From the NCBI RefSeq assembly GCF_026342405.1, contig NZ_JAPEMU010000001.1, positions 3,968,001 through 4,032,000 of the forward strand: a stretch of 64,000 bases of DNA, in the 5' to 3' direction. The notes beneath the pieces were generated by a model. That model did not search any database. It worked only from the letters and a program-made list of their open reading frames with translations, and was not told the DNA's origin. Source of the stretch: Kitasatospora sp. NBC_00240 (lineage in GTDB: Bacteria > Actinomycetota > Actinomycetes > Streptomycetales > Streptomycetaceae). This document shows, piece by piece, positions 15,918-23,645 of this stretch. Each line of letters begins with the position of its first letter. Positions within the stretch are counted from its first letter, which is position 1. Position numbers and translations under genes: made by a program.

Positions 15918-18900
15918 TCATTCTTCACTGTTCCCGATCAGGAGCCGTTCCAACTCTTTTCGACCAGGAAGTCCTGCCGGTTGTTCGATCCGACCGCTGC
16001 GGACGTACAGGAACGAAGCCGTGACCTGCTCCGGCGGGACACCGGCCTGTTCGGCCCAGGCCACCCGGTAGACCGCCAGTTGCAACGGGTCGGCAGTCTC
16101 CTCCCGATTGGTCTTCCAGTCCACCACTTCGTAGCGTGACGCTCCCGCCGCTCCTGACTCACTGTCATCAGTGCGGTACACCGCGTCGATCCGGCCGCGC
16201 ACCACCCGGCCCGCCAGCACCAGCTGGAACGGCGCCTCGACCCGGTGCGGGGTCCGGTGCGCGTACGGGGTGCGCAGGAACGCCTCCTTGAGCAGCTCCA
16301 GGTCGCGTTCGTCCTCGATGCCGTCGTCGTCCGTGCCCGGCAGGGCGTCCGGCTCGACCAGCAGCAGCGGCTCGATCCTCGCCTGCACCCAGGCGTGGAA
16401 GCGCGTCCCGCGGCGGGCGGCCGGCTGCGGCGGCCGGGGCATCGGGCGGGCGAGGTCCCGGGCGAAGCCGTCCGGGTCGGCGGCCAGCCGCATCAGCTGG
16501 GTGGCGGACAGGGCCGCGGGCAGCGGCACGTCGCGGACGCTGCGCCGGGAGCGTTCCAACTCGCCCAGCAGGGCGTCCAGGTCGCGGTCCCAGGAGTCGG
16601 TACGGCGCTGGTCCTCGACGGCCATCCGCTCGGGCCCGGGCGGCGGCTGCCCGGCGAGCCGGCGGCGCACCACGTCGGCGACCCGGCGCCGGGCGTGCTG
16701 CGCGTCCGGGTCGAGCGGCAGCGGCCAGGGCCGCTCCACCGCGTCGGCCAGCGCCGGGTTCTCGGCGTCCTTGGGCGGCGCCTCGGCCCAGTGCTCGATC
16801 TCGCCGTTGCCCGGCCGCTCGCAGTGCGCGCGGACGTCCAGCAGGAACTCGGAGGGGCCGCGCGGCCGCTTCTGGCTCGGCCCCCACCAGTGCCCGGAGG
16901 CCAGCAGCAGGCTCCGCGGGCGGGTGAACGCCACGTAGCCCAGGCGCAGTTCCTCGGTCGCGGCATGCGCCGACATGGCGTTCTTGAAGGCGGTCATGGT
17001 CCGGCCGGTCCAGTCGCCCCGGACGTCGGGCAGGGTGGCGGCGTCCCCGCGCAGCGCGTGCGGCAGCACCCGCTTGGTGCTGGTCCAGCGCTCGCGGGCG
17101 GTCGAGGACGGGAAGCTGCCCTTGACCAGTCCGGGCACCGCGACCACGTCCCACTCCAGCCCCTTGGACTTGTGGGCGGTGAGCACCTTCACGGTGTCCT
17201 CGCCGCCGGGCAGGCTGCTGTCCAGGCCGCGCTCGTACTCCTGGGCAGCCCGCAGGAACCCCAGGAAGGCCGCGAGACCAGGGTCCCCGTCGAGGTCGGC
17301 GAAGCCGGCCGCGACGTCCAGGAAGGCGTGCAGCGTCTCGCGGCGCCGGGCGGCCAGCGCCAGCGGCGACGCGGCGAGCTCCACCTCCAGGCCGGTGACG
17401 GTCAGCACCCGGTGCAGGACGTCCATCAGCGGGTCGGCCAGCGAGCGGCGCAGCTCGCGGACCTCCCGGGCGAGGCGGGCGAAGCGGACCCGCGCCTCGG
17501 GCGAGAACGCCAGGTCGTCGGGCTGTTCGGCGTCCAGGAAGGTCTCCAGCGCGTCGGCCAGCGAGACCACCTCGGTCGGATCGGTGTCGGCGACGGCCGC
17601 CGCCAGCGCGTCCACCCCCGCCGGGCGGGCGGTGCGGACCAGGTCGGCCGCGCGGCGCCCGAGCAGCGCCAGATCGCGCGGGCCGATCCGCCAGCGCGGG
17701 CCGATCAGCAGCCGGACCAGCGCGGCGTTGGCCGTCGGGTCCTGCAGCACCTCGCAGACCGCGACCAGGTCGGCGACCTCCGGCAGTTGCAGCAGCCCGC
17801 CGAGGCCCACCACCTCCACCGGGACCTCGCGCGCCACCAGCGCGGCATGGATGTCGGGGAAGGCCGCCCCGCCCCGGCAGAGCACCGCGATCCGCCCCGG
17901 CGCGGTGCCGGTGCGCACCAGGTGGGCGACGGAGTCCGCCAGCCAGTCGATCTCCTCGGCGTGGGTGGGCAGCAGCGCCGCCCGGACGAAGCCGTCCTGA
18001 TCGGCGCCGGGCGCGGGGCGCAGCGCCTCGACCCCCTCGTGCATGGCCCGCAGCGGCGCGGCCAGCTCGTTGGCGAAGGCCAGCAGCCGGCCTCCGCTGC
18101 GGCGGTTCTCGCTGAGCGAGTAGCGGGCGGCGGGGGCGCCGTCGCGCCGGGGGAAGTGCACGGGGAAGTCGTCCAGGTTCGCCACCGAGGCGCCGCGCCA
18201 GCCGTAGATCGCCTGGCAGGGGTCGCCGACCGCGGTGACCGGGTGGCCGCCCTCGCCGGGGACGCTCCCGGGCCCGCGGCCGAAGAGCCCGGCCAGCATC
18301 AGGCGCTGGGCCACCGAGGTGTCCTGGTACTCGTCGAGCAGGACCACCTTGTACTGCCCGCGCAGCACCGCCCCCACCTCGGGCCGCTGCTGGGCGAGCC
18401 GGGCGGCGGCGGCTATCTGGTCGCCGAAGTCCATCAGGCCGGCGGAGCGCTTGCGGCGCCGGTACTCCTCGACCAGCCGCAGCAGCTCCTGCCGGGCCCG
18501 GGCGGCCACCGGCACGGCCCGCAGGTCGTCGTTGGTGAGCCTGACCCCGGCCAGGGTGTCGAGCAGCGCGGCGTCCCAGGCACGCAGCTCCTCGGGTTCG
18601 GTGAGGTGCTCGGCCAGCTCGCCGTCCAGTGCGATCAGGTCGGCGACCAGCGCGGAGAAGGTGCCGGTCAGCGATGGGAACGGGCCGCGCTCGGCGCGCA
18701 GCACCTTGGCGGCCAGCTGGAACCGGGTGGCGTCGGCGAGCAGCCGGACCTCCGGCTCGATGCCGATCCGCAGCCCGTGCTCCTTGAGCAGCCGCCCGGC
18801 GAACGCGTGGTACGTGGAGATCTCGGGCAGTCCCAGCGGCTCCTCGCCGGGGCCGCCGACCTCGTCCGGCTCCAGGATGCGGGCGCTGTACAGGGCCGTC

Positions 18901-19151
18901 CGGACCCGCTCGGACAGCTCGCCGGCCGCCTTGTTGGTGAAGGTGAGACCGAGCACCTCCTCCGGCCGGACCGCGCCCGAACCGACCAGCCAGACCACCC
19001 GGGCCGCCATCACCGTGGTCTTGCCGGAACCCGCGCCGGCCACGATCACGGCCGGCTCCAGCGGCGCGCCGAGGGCCCGCATCTGCTCCGGGTTGAAGGG
19101 GATGCCGAGCAGCTCCTTGAGCTGGTCGGGGTGGTCGAGCACGGCATTCAC
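15918..19151 (-). CDS. adnB: AdnB subunit of the AdnAB helicase-nuclease
   Basis: A 1077-residue UvrD-like motor fused to a RecB-type nuclease. Seen: FNPEQMRAL (Q motif), Walker A GAGSGKTT at 39-46, motif Ia LTFTNKAAGEL, motif II LLDEYQDTS, motif V/VI region with VAFTRPRS, and a C-terminal nuclease motif VVDWKTNREE. AdnAB resects double-strand DNA ends in actinobacteria, in place of RecBCD or AddAB. It lies 100 bases downstream of adnA on the same strand, the same order as in mycobacteria. The GTG at 19151 gives the Q motif its normal position. Confidence 0.93.
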   Translation of the reverse strand: MNAVLDHPDQLKELLGIPFNPEQMRALGAPLEPAVIVAGAGSGKTTVMAARVVWLVGSGAVRPEEVLGLTFTNKAAGELSERVRTALYSARILEPDEVGGPGEEPLGLPEISTYHAFAGRLLKEHGLRIGIEPEVRLLADATRFQLAAKVLRAERGPFPSLTGTFSALVADLIALDGELAEHLTEPEELRAWDAALLDTLAGVRLTNDDLRAVPVAARARQELLRLVEEYRRRKRSAGLMDFGDQIAAAARLAQQRPEVGAVLRGQYKVVLLDEYQDTSVAQRLMLAGLFGRGPGSVPGEGGHPVTAVGDPCQAIYGWRGASVANLDDFPVHFPRRDGAPAARYSLSENRRSGGRLLAFANELAAPLRAMHEGVEALRPAPGADQDGFVRAALLPTHAEEIDWLADSVAHLVRTGTAPGRIAVLCRGGAAFPDIHAALVAREVPVEVVGLGGLLQLPEVADLVAVCEVLQDPTANAALVRLLIGPRWRIGPRDLALLGRRAADLVRTARPAGVDALAAAVADTDPTEVVSLADALETFLDAEQPDDLAFSPEARVRFARLAREVRELRRSLADPLMDVLHRVLTVTGLEVELAASPLALAARRRETLHAFLDVAAGFADLDGDPGLAAFLGFLRAAQEYERGLDSSLPGGEDTVKVLTAHKSKGLEWDVVAVPGLVKGSFPSSTARERWTSTKRVLPHALRGDAATLPDVRGDWTGRTMTAFKNAMSAHAATEELRLGYVAFTRPRSLLLASGHWWGPSQKRPRGPSEFLLDVRAHCERPGNGEIEHWAEAPPKDAENPALADAVERPWPLPLDPDAQHARRRVADVVRRRLAGQPPPGPERMAVEDQRRTDSWDRDLDALLGELERSRRSVRDVPLPAALSATQLMRLAADPDGFARDLARPMPRPPQPAARRGTRFHAWVQARIEPLLLVEPDALPGTDDDGIEDERDLELLKEAFLRTPYAHRTPHRVEAPFQLVLAGRVVRGRIDAVYRTDDSESGAAGASRYEVVDWKTNREETADPLQLAVYRVAWAEQAGVPPEQVTASFLYVRSGRIEQPAGLPGRKELERLLIGNSEE

Positions 19152-19251
19152 CCCCCCACGCTAACCGGCGCCACGGACAGCGGGCGCCGCCCGCCGGGCC
19201 CCGCCCGCCGAGGGCGGGTGACCCGGCCGGATGCGGGCCGCCCCGGCCCGG

Positions 19252-22200
19252 CTACTCGATCAGCTGCGCGCCGTCCCGCTGCGCCGAGCAGCTGCGGCGG
19301 AAGGAGCAGCGGTCGCAGCCGGTGCCGGTGGCGGGCACGAAGCGTTCGGCGAGGACCCGGCCGGCGGCGTCGGCCAGCAGGTTCTCGATCCACGGTTCGC
19401 CGTCCGGGGGCGCCTGCTGCTGGACCTTGGGACCGTCCGGCAGGGCCTTGTCGGCCGCCCGCAGGTGCACCAGCTCGGCGCCGCCGGGCATCGGCACGCC
19501 CGTCTCGAAGCCGGGCAGCTCGTTCAGCGCGCCCGCCCGCACCGCCAGCTGGTAGACGGCGAGCTGCTTGTGCTCGGGCAGCGACTTCTCGGTGGGGATC
19601 TGCTTGCCGGTCTTGAAGTCGACGACGTACGCGCGCCCGGCGGCGTCCTTCTCGACCCGGTCCATCGAGCCGCGGATCTGCACCGCGATGCCGCCCACGT
19701 CCAGGGTGACGTCGAAGCCGTGCTCGGTGGCGACCGTACTGCGGCCGCGCTCCAGGACGTGCCAGTTCAGGAAGCGCTCCAGGGCGGCCCGGGCCTCGTG
19801 CTTCTCCTGGTGGGACTTCCAGGGGGCGTCGAAGGCGAGCGCGTCCCAGACCGTGTCCAGCCGCTCCATCAGCACGGCGAGGTCGGCGGGGGTGCGGCCG
19901 GAGCCGACCTCGTCGGTGAGCGCGTGCACCACGTTGCCGAAGCCCTGGGCGGCGGAGCTGGTGGTGCGCGCCTGGACCTCCTTGTCCAGGAACCACTGCA
20001 GGGAGCAGTTCTCCAGCTGCTCCAGGCCGCTGCCGGAGAGCCGCACCGGTACGTCGGGCCGGCGCAGCGGGTCAGGGGCGGCGGTGGCGTCGTCCAGGCC
20101 CCACCAGCGGTCGGGGTGCGCCACCGGCACCAGCGGCAGGCCGTCCTCGTCGGCCGCGGCGGCCAGCCTGGCGAGCCGCTCGGCGGCGGCCCGGCGCAGC
20201 TCCGGGGAGCGGTGCGGGTCGACGGTCACCGCGCGCAGTTCGGCGACCAGCGCGGGCACCGACAGCGGGCGGCGCGGGCGGTGGGTGATGTCCTCCACCA
20301 CGACCTGCGGGGTGCGGCGCAGCACCCGGCCGGTCCTGGGGTCCAGCTCCTCGCGGTACAGCTCGCGCAGGAACCGGGACGGTTCGTCGCCGTCCTCGGC
20401 GGGCGCCTTGACGGCGGTGACGATCAGCCGCTCCTTGGCCCTGGTCGCGGCCACGTAGAAGAGCCGGCGCTCCTCGCCGAGCAGGGCGGCCGGGGAGAGC
20501 GGCTCGGCGAGGCCGTCGCGGCCGATCCGGTCGGCCTCCAGCAGCGAGCCGCGGCGGCGCAGGTCGGGCCAGAGGCCGTCCTGGACGCCGGCCACCACGA
20601 CCACCCGCCACTCCAGGCCCTTGGACCGGTGTGCCGTCATCAGCCGGACGGCGTCGGGCCGCACCGCGCGGACGGTCAGCGTGTCGGCGGCGATGTCCTG
20701 CGCCTCCAGCTCGGCGAGCAGGTCGAGGGCGCTGCGGTGGCCGGTGACCTGCTCCTCGGCGCGGGCGGCGGTCTCGAACAGGGCGCAGAGCGCGTCCAGG
20801 TCGCGGTCGGCGTTGCGACCGCCGGCGCCGCCGCGCAGGGCGGCGCGCTCCAGCCGCTCCCGCCAGCGGCGGCTGCCGTCCCAGAGCGCCCAGAGCGCCT
20901 CCTTGGCGGTGCCGCCGCCGGCCAGCAGCTCGCGGACCTTGCGCAGCAGCATGCCGAGGTCGCGGGCCCGCCGGGCGTACGAGGGGTCCATCGCGACCAG
21001 GCGCTCGGGCTCGGCCAGTGCCTCGCGGATCAGCTCCTCGGCGGAGCGGACGGTGGCGCCCGCCGGGCGGACGGGCGCGCCCTGCCCGTCCGGTCCGTCC
21101 TGCCCGGCCCGCTCGGCCTGGCGCAGCACCTGCCGCTCCTCCTCACGCAGGGCGCGGCCGAGCCGGCGCAGGTCGGAGCCGTCCATGCCGCCGAGCGGGC
21201 CGGTGAGCAGGGTGCGGGCGAGGTCGGCGGTGAGCGGACCGTCGGCGGCGGGCCCCCGCCCGTCCTCCTCCGCGTCCGCGGGGCCGTCCGCGGGGCCGTC
21301 CGCGGGCTCTTCCACGGCCTCGACCGCGTCGGGGAACCGGCGGCCGGGCCGGTCCAGGGCCGCCTGCTCCGCGCAGACCCGCAGGGCGAGCAGCAGCGGC
21401 GTCACCGCCGGCTCCTCGCGCAGCGGCACATCGTCACCGTCGATCTCCAGCGGTACGCCGGCCGCGCTCAGGGCCCGCCGGACCCCGGGGATCGAGCGGC
21501 CGCCGGCCCGGACCAGCACCGCCATCTCGCCCCACGGCACGCCGTCCTCCAGGTGCGCGCGGCGCAGCAGGTCGGCGACGCTGTCCAGCTCGGTGCCGGG
21601 GGTGGCGTAGGTGTACACCTCCACCCGGCCGCCCTCGCGGGAGGGCAGCAGGGCCCGGTGCTGGGCGAGCTTGTCGGCGGGCAGCCGGCCCATCGGCATC
21701 CGGCGGGCCAGCTCCCGGGAGGCGGCCAGCAGCACCGCGCCGGAGCGCCGGGAGACCCGCAGCACCAGGACGTCGGCCGGGTCGCCGTCGGCCTTCGGGA
21801 AGGCCTGCGGGAAGTCGAGGATGCCGTTGATGTCGGCGCCGCGGAAGGCGTAGATCGACTGGTCCGGGTCGCCGACCGCGACCAGGTCGCGGCCGCCGCC
21901 CGCCAGCTGCCGCAGCAGCCGCACCTGGGACGGGTCGGTGTCCTGGTACTCGTCGACGAACACCACGTCGTAGCGCCGGCGCAGCTCGTCCCCCACCTCG
22001 GGGCGCTCGGCGAGCAGGACCGCCCGGTGCACCAGCTCGGCGTAGTCGAGCACGCCGCGCAGGTCCAGGACGTCCAGGTAGTCGGCCAGGAAGTGGGCGG
22101 CTGCGGCCCAGTCCGGGCGCTGCACCCCGTCCGCGAAGCGCTTCAGCTCGGCCTCGCCGAGACCGAGCTCACGGCTGCGGGCGAGCACGGCACGGACCTC

Positions 22201-22830
22201 GTCGGCGAAGCCGCGGGTGGTCAGGCAGGCCCGCAGGTCAAGCGGCCAGCTGATCCGGCCGGCGCCGAGCCGGGCGTCCTCGGCGCCGCCGGCCAGCAGC
22301 TCGCGGACCATCACGTCCTGCTCGGGGCCGGAGAGCAGGCGCAGCGGCTCCGCGTAGGCCTCGGGGTCCTGGTGGGAGCGGAGGAGGGCGTAGCAGAAGG
22401 AGTGGAACGTGGTCGCCTGCGGCGACCGGAGCGCAGACGCCTGCGGCGACCGGAGCACAGGGTCCTGCGGCGACCGGAGCACAGGCTCCTGCGCAGCCTG
22501 GGGGCCGGCGGCCTCGGGTGCCTGCCGTGCCGCCGGCACGGTCGCCTGCGGGGCGGCCGCGGCGGCGCCGATCCGGGCGGACATCCGGTCGCGGAGTTCC
22601 ATGGCGGCCTTGCGACTGAAGGTCAGCACCAGGATCCGGTCGGGGTCGGTGCCCTGCTCGATCCGCCGGGCGACCGCCTCGACCAGGGTGGTGGTCTTGC
22701 CCGTCCCCGGCCCCGCGAGCACCAGCAGCGGGCCGCCGGCATGCTCGACCACCGCCTGCTGGTACGGGTCCAGCACAGGCGGGGCGGGCTGCGCGAGCGG
22801 GCTGCGCACCAAACGGTAGGGGGAGGTCAC
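19252..22830 (-). CDS. adnA: AdnA subunit of the AdnAB helicase-nuclease
   Basis: An 1192-residue partner of AdnB. Motifs: Walker A GPGTGKTT at 40-47, LTFSRKAAMEL, TTFHSF (motif Ib), VFVDEYQDTD, VAATRAKERL, and a C-terminal RecB-family nuclease with VVDFKTGKQ. A lone Cys (LENCSLQW) plus CDRCSFRRSC match the four Fe-S ligands of AddB/AdnA-type nucleases. Between LTFSRKAAMEL and TTFHSF sits an Ala/Gln/Pro-rich insert that includes three copies of an eight-residue repeat (about 115-138). The GTG at 22830 has AGGA seven bases upstream; the ORF runs open further up but without gene-like content. Confidence 0.92.
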   Translation of the reverse strand: MTSPYRLVRSPLAQPAPPVLDPYQQAVVEHAGGPLLVLAGPGTGKTTTLVEAVARRIEQGTDPDRILVLTFSRKAAMELRDRMSARIGAAAAAPQATVPAARQAPEAAGPQAAQEPVLRSPQDPVLRSPQASALRSPQATTFHSFCYALLRSHQDPEAYAEPLRLLSGPEQDVMVRELLAGGAEDARLGAGRISWPLDLRACLTTRGFADEVRAVLARSRELGLGEAELKRFADGVQRPDWAAAAHFLADYLDVLDLRGVLDYAELVHRAVLLAERPEVGDELRRRYDVVFVDEYQDTDPSQVRLLRQLAGGGRDLVAVGDPDQSIYAFRGADINGILDFPQAFPKADGDPADVLVLRVSRRSGAVLLAASRELARRMPMGRLPADKLAQHRALLPSREGGRVEVYTYATPGTELDSVADLLRRAHLEDGVPWGEMAVLVRAGGRSIPGVRRALSAAGVPLEIDGDDVPLREEPAVTPLLLALRVCAEQAALDRPGRRFPDAVEAVEEPADGPADGPADAEEDGRGPAADGPLTADLARTLLTGPLGGMDGSDLRRLGRALREEERQVLRQAERAGQDGPDGQGAPVRPAGATVRSAEELIREALAEPERLVAMDPSYARRARDLGMLLRKVRELLAGGGTAKEALWALWDGSRRWRERLERAALRGGAGGRNADRDLDALCALFETAARAEEQVTGHRSALDLLAELEAQDIAADTLTVRAVRPDAVRLMTAHRSKGLEWRVVVVAGVQDGLWPDLRRRGSLLEADRIGRDGLAEPLSPAALLGEERRLFYVAATRAKERLIVTAVKAPAEDGDEPSRFLRELYREELDPRTGRVLRRTPQVVVEDITHRPRRPLSVPALVAELRAVTVDPHRSPELRRAAAERLARLAAAADEDGLPLVPVAHPDRWWGLDDATAAPDPLRRPDVPVRLSGSGLEQLENCSLQWFLDKEVQARTTSSAAQGFGNVVHALTDEVGSGRTPADLAVLMERLDTVWDALAFDAPWKSHQEKHEARAALERFLNWHVLERGRSTVATEHGFDVTLDVGGIAVQIRGSMDRVEKDAAGRAYVVDFKTGKQIPTEKSLPEHKQLAVYQLAVRAGALNELPGFETGVPMPGGAELVHLRAADKALPDGPKVQQQAPPDGEPWIENLLADAAGRVLAERFVPATGTGCDRCSFRRSCSAQRDGAQLIE
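22416..22487 (-). repeat. Three tandem 24-bp repeats inside adnA
   Basis: Units 22416-22439, 22440-22463 and 22464-22487, each beginning CCTGCGGCGACCGGAGC on the plus strand, differing at a few bases. They keep frame and encode (E/D/A)(P/S)(V/A)LRSPQ three times, between helicase motifs Ia and Ib. Confidence 0.92.
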
Positions 22831-23130
22831 GAACGTCCTGGGGTCGGGCTGCGGTCGGGCTGCGGTCGGGCTGCGGATCAAGCGGCGGCGGGCCTGCGGG
22901 CACGGTGCGGTCGGCCGTCGGGGGCCGGCCGGTCCTGCCCGCGGGCGACAGCGGGACGGGCCCGCCGGGGGCCCGCCCGTATCGAGCCTACGATCCTGCC
23001 CCGTCATTCCCGACCACGCACCCGGTTCGCCGAAGGTGGGGGCGCACTGGCCGGCGGGTGCGCCTGGTCACACGAATGCCGGGGCGCGACGGGGCGAAGA
23101 CTCTCCGTCGTGGCCCTCGTCGCTGTCGTC

Positions 23131-23511
23131 CTACCGCCCGTCCCAGCGGGCCAGCTTCAGATCGACCCTGGGCAGGTCCTCGGCCGCCCGCGACCCCCGG
23201 GCCGGCCCCCGCCCGGCGGTGCTGCGCAGCGGGGTCCCCTCCTCCCGGTAGCGGGCCAGCGCGCGCTGCTCGTGGCCGGGCAGCAGGGCGCCGTCCGCGC
23301 GGATCACCCGCCACCACGGCACCGCGCCGCCGTACAGCGCCATCACCCGGCCGACCTGCCGGGGGCCGCCCTCGCCCAGGTACTCGGCGACGTCCCCGTA
23401 GGTCATCACCCGGCCCGGCGGGATCCGCTCGGTAAGATCGAGGACCAACTCCGCGAACGGGGGCAGCGCGCCCTCGCCGTCGTGCCTCCCGCTGTCCGTC
23501 ATCTGCGGCAT
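23131..23511 (-). CDS. Alkyltransferase-like protein (ATL)
   Basis: A 126-residue protein of the O6-alkylguanine-DNA alkyltransferase fold. Where true transferases carry the PCHR cysteine motif, it has PWWRVIRADG, so the acceptor Cys is absent. The helix-turn-helix GRVMTYGDVAEYLG and the GGAVPWWRV loop are typical of ATL proteins, which bind O6-alkylguanine, flip the base and recruit nucleotide excision repair. It lies about 300 bases upstream of adnA on the same strand, next to other repair genes, as in mycobacteria (Rv3204, from memory). The ATG at 23511 follows GGGGAAG closely; an ATG at 23502 is also possible. Confidence 0.88.
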   Translation of the reverse strand: MPQMTDSGRHDGEGALPPFAELVLDLTERIPPGRVMTYGDVAEYLGEGGPRQVGRVMALYGGAVPWWRVIRADGALLPGHEQRALARYREEGTPLRSTAGRGPARGSRAAEDLPRVDLKLARWDGR

Positions 23512-23645
23512 TCTTCCCCATCCGGGCGATTCGCGGGCCTCGTGAGGGGTATTCGCCGCGCCCGATCCGGCCCCTGTCCAGCGCCGGACGCCACGGCATG
23601 CCACCATCTTCGGGGCGGTGAGTCGTGATACGAGGACAAGACCAG

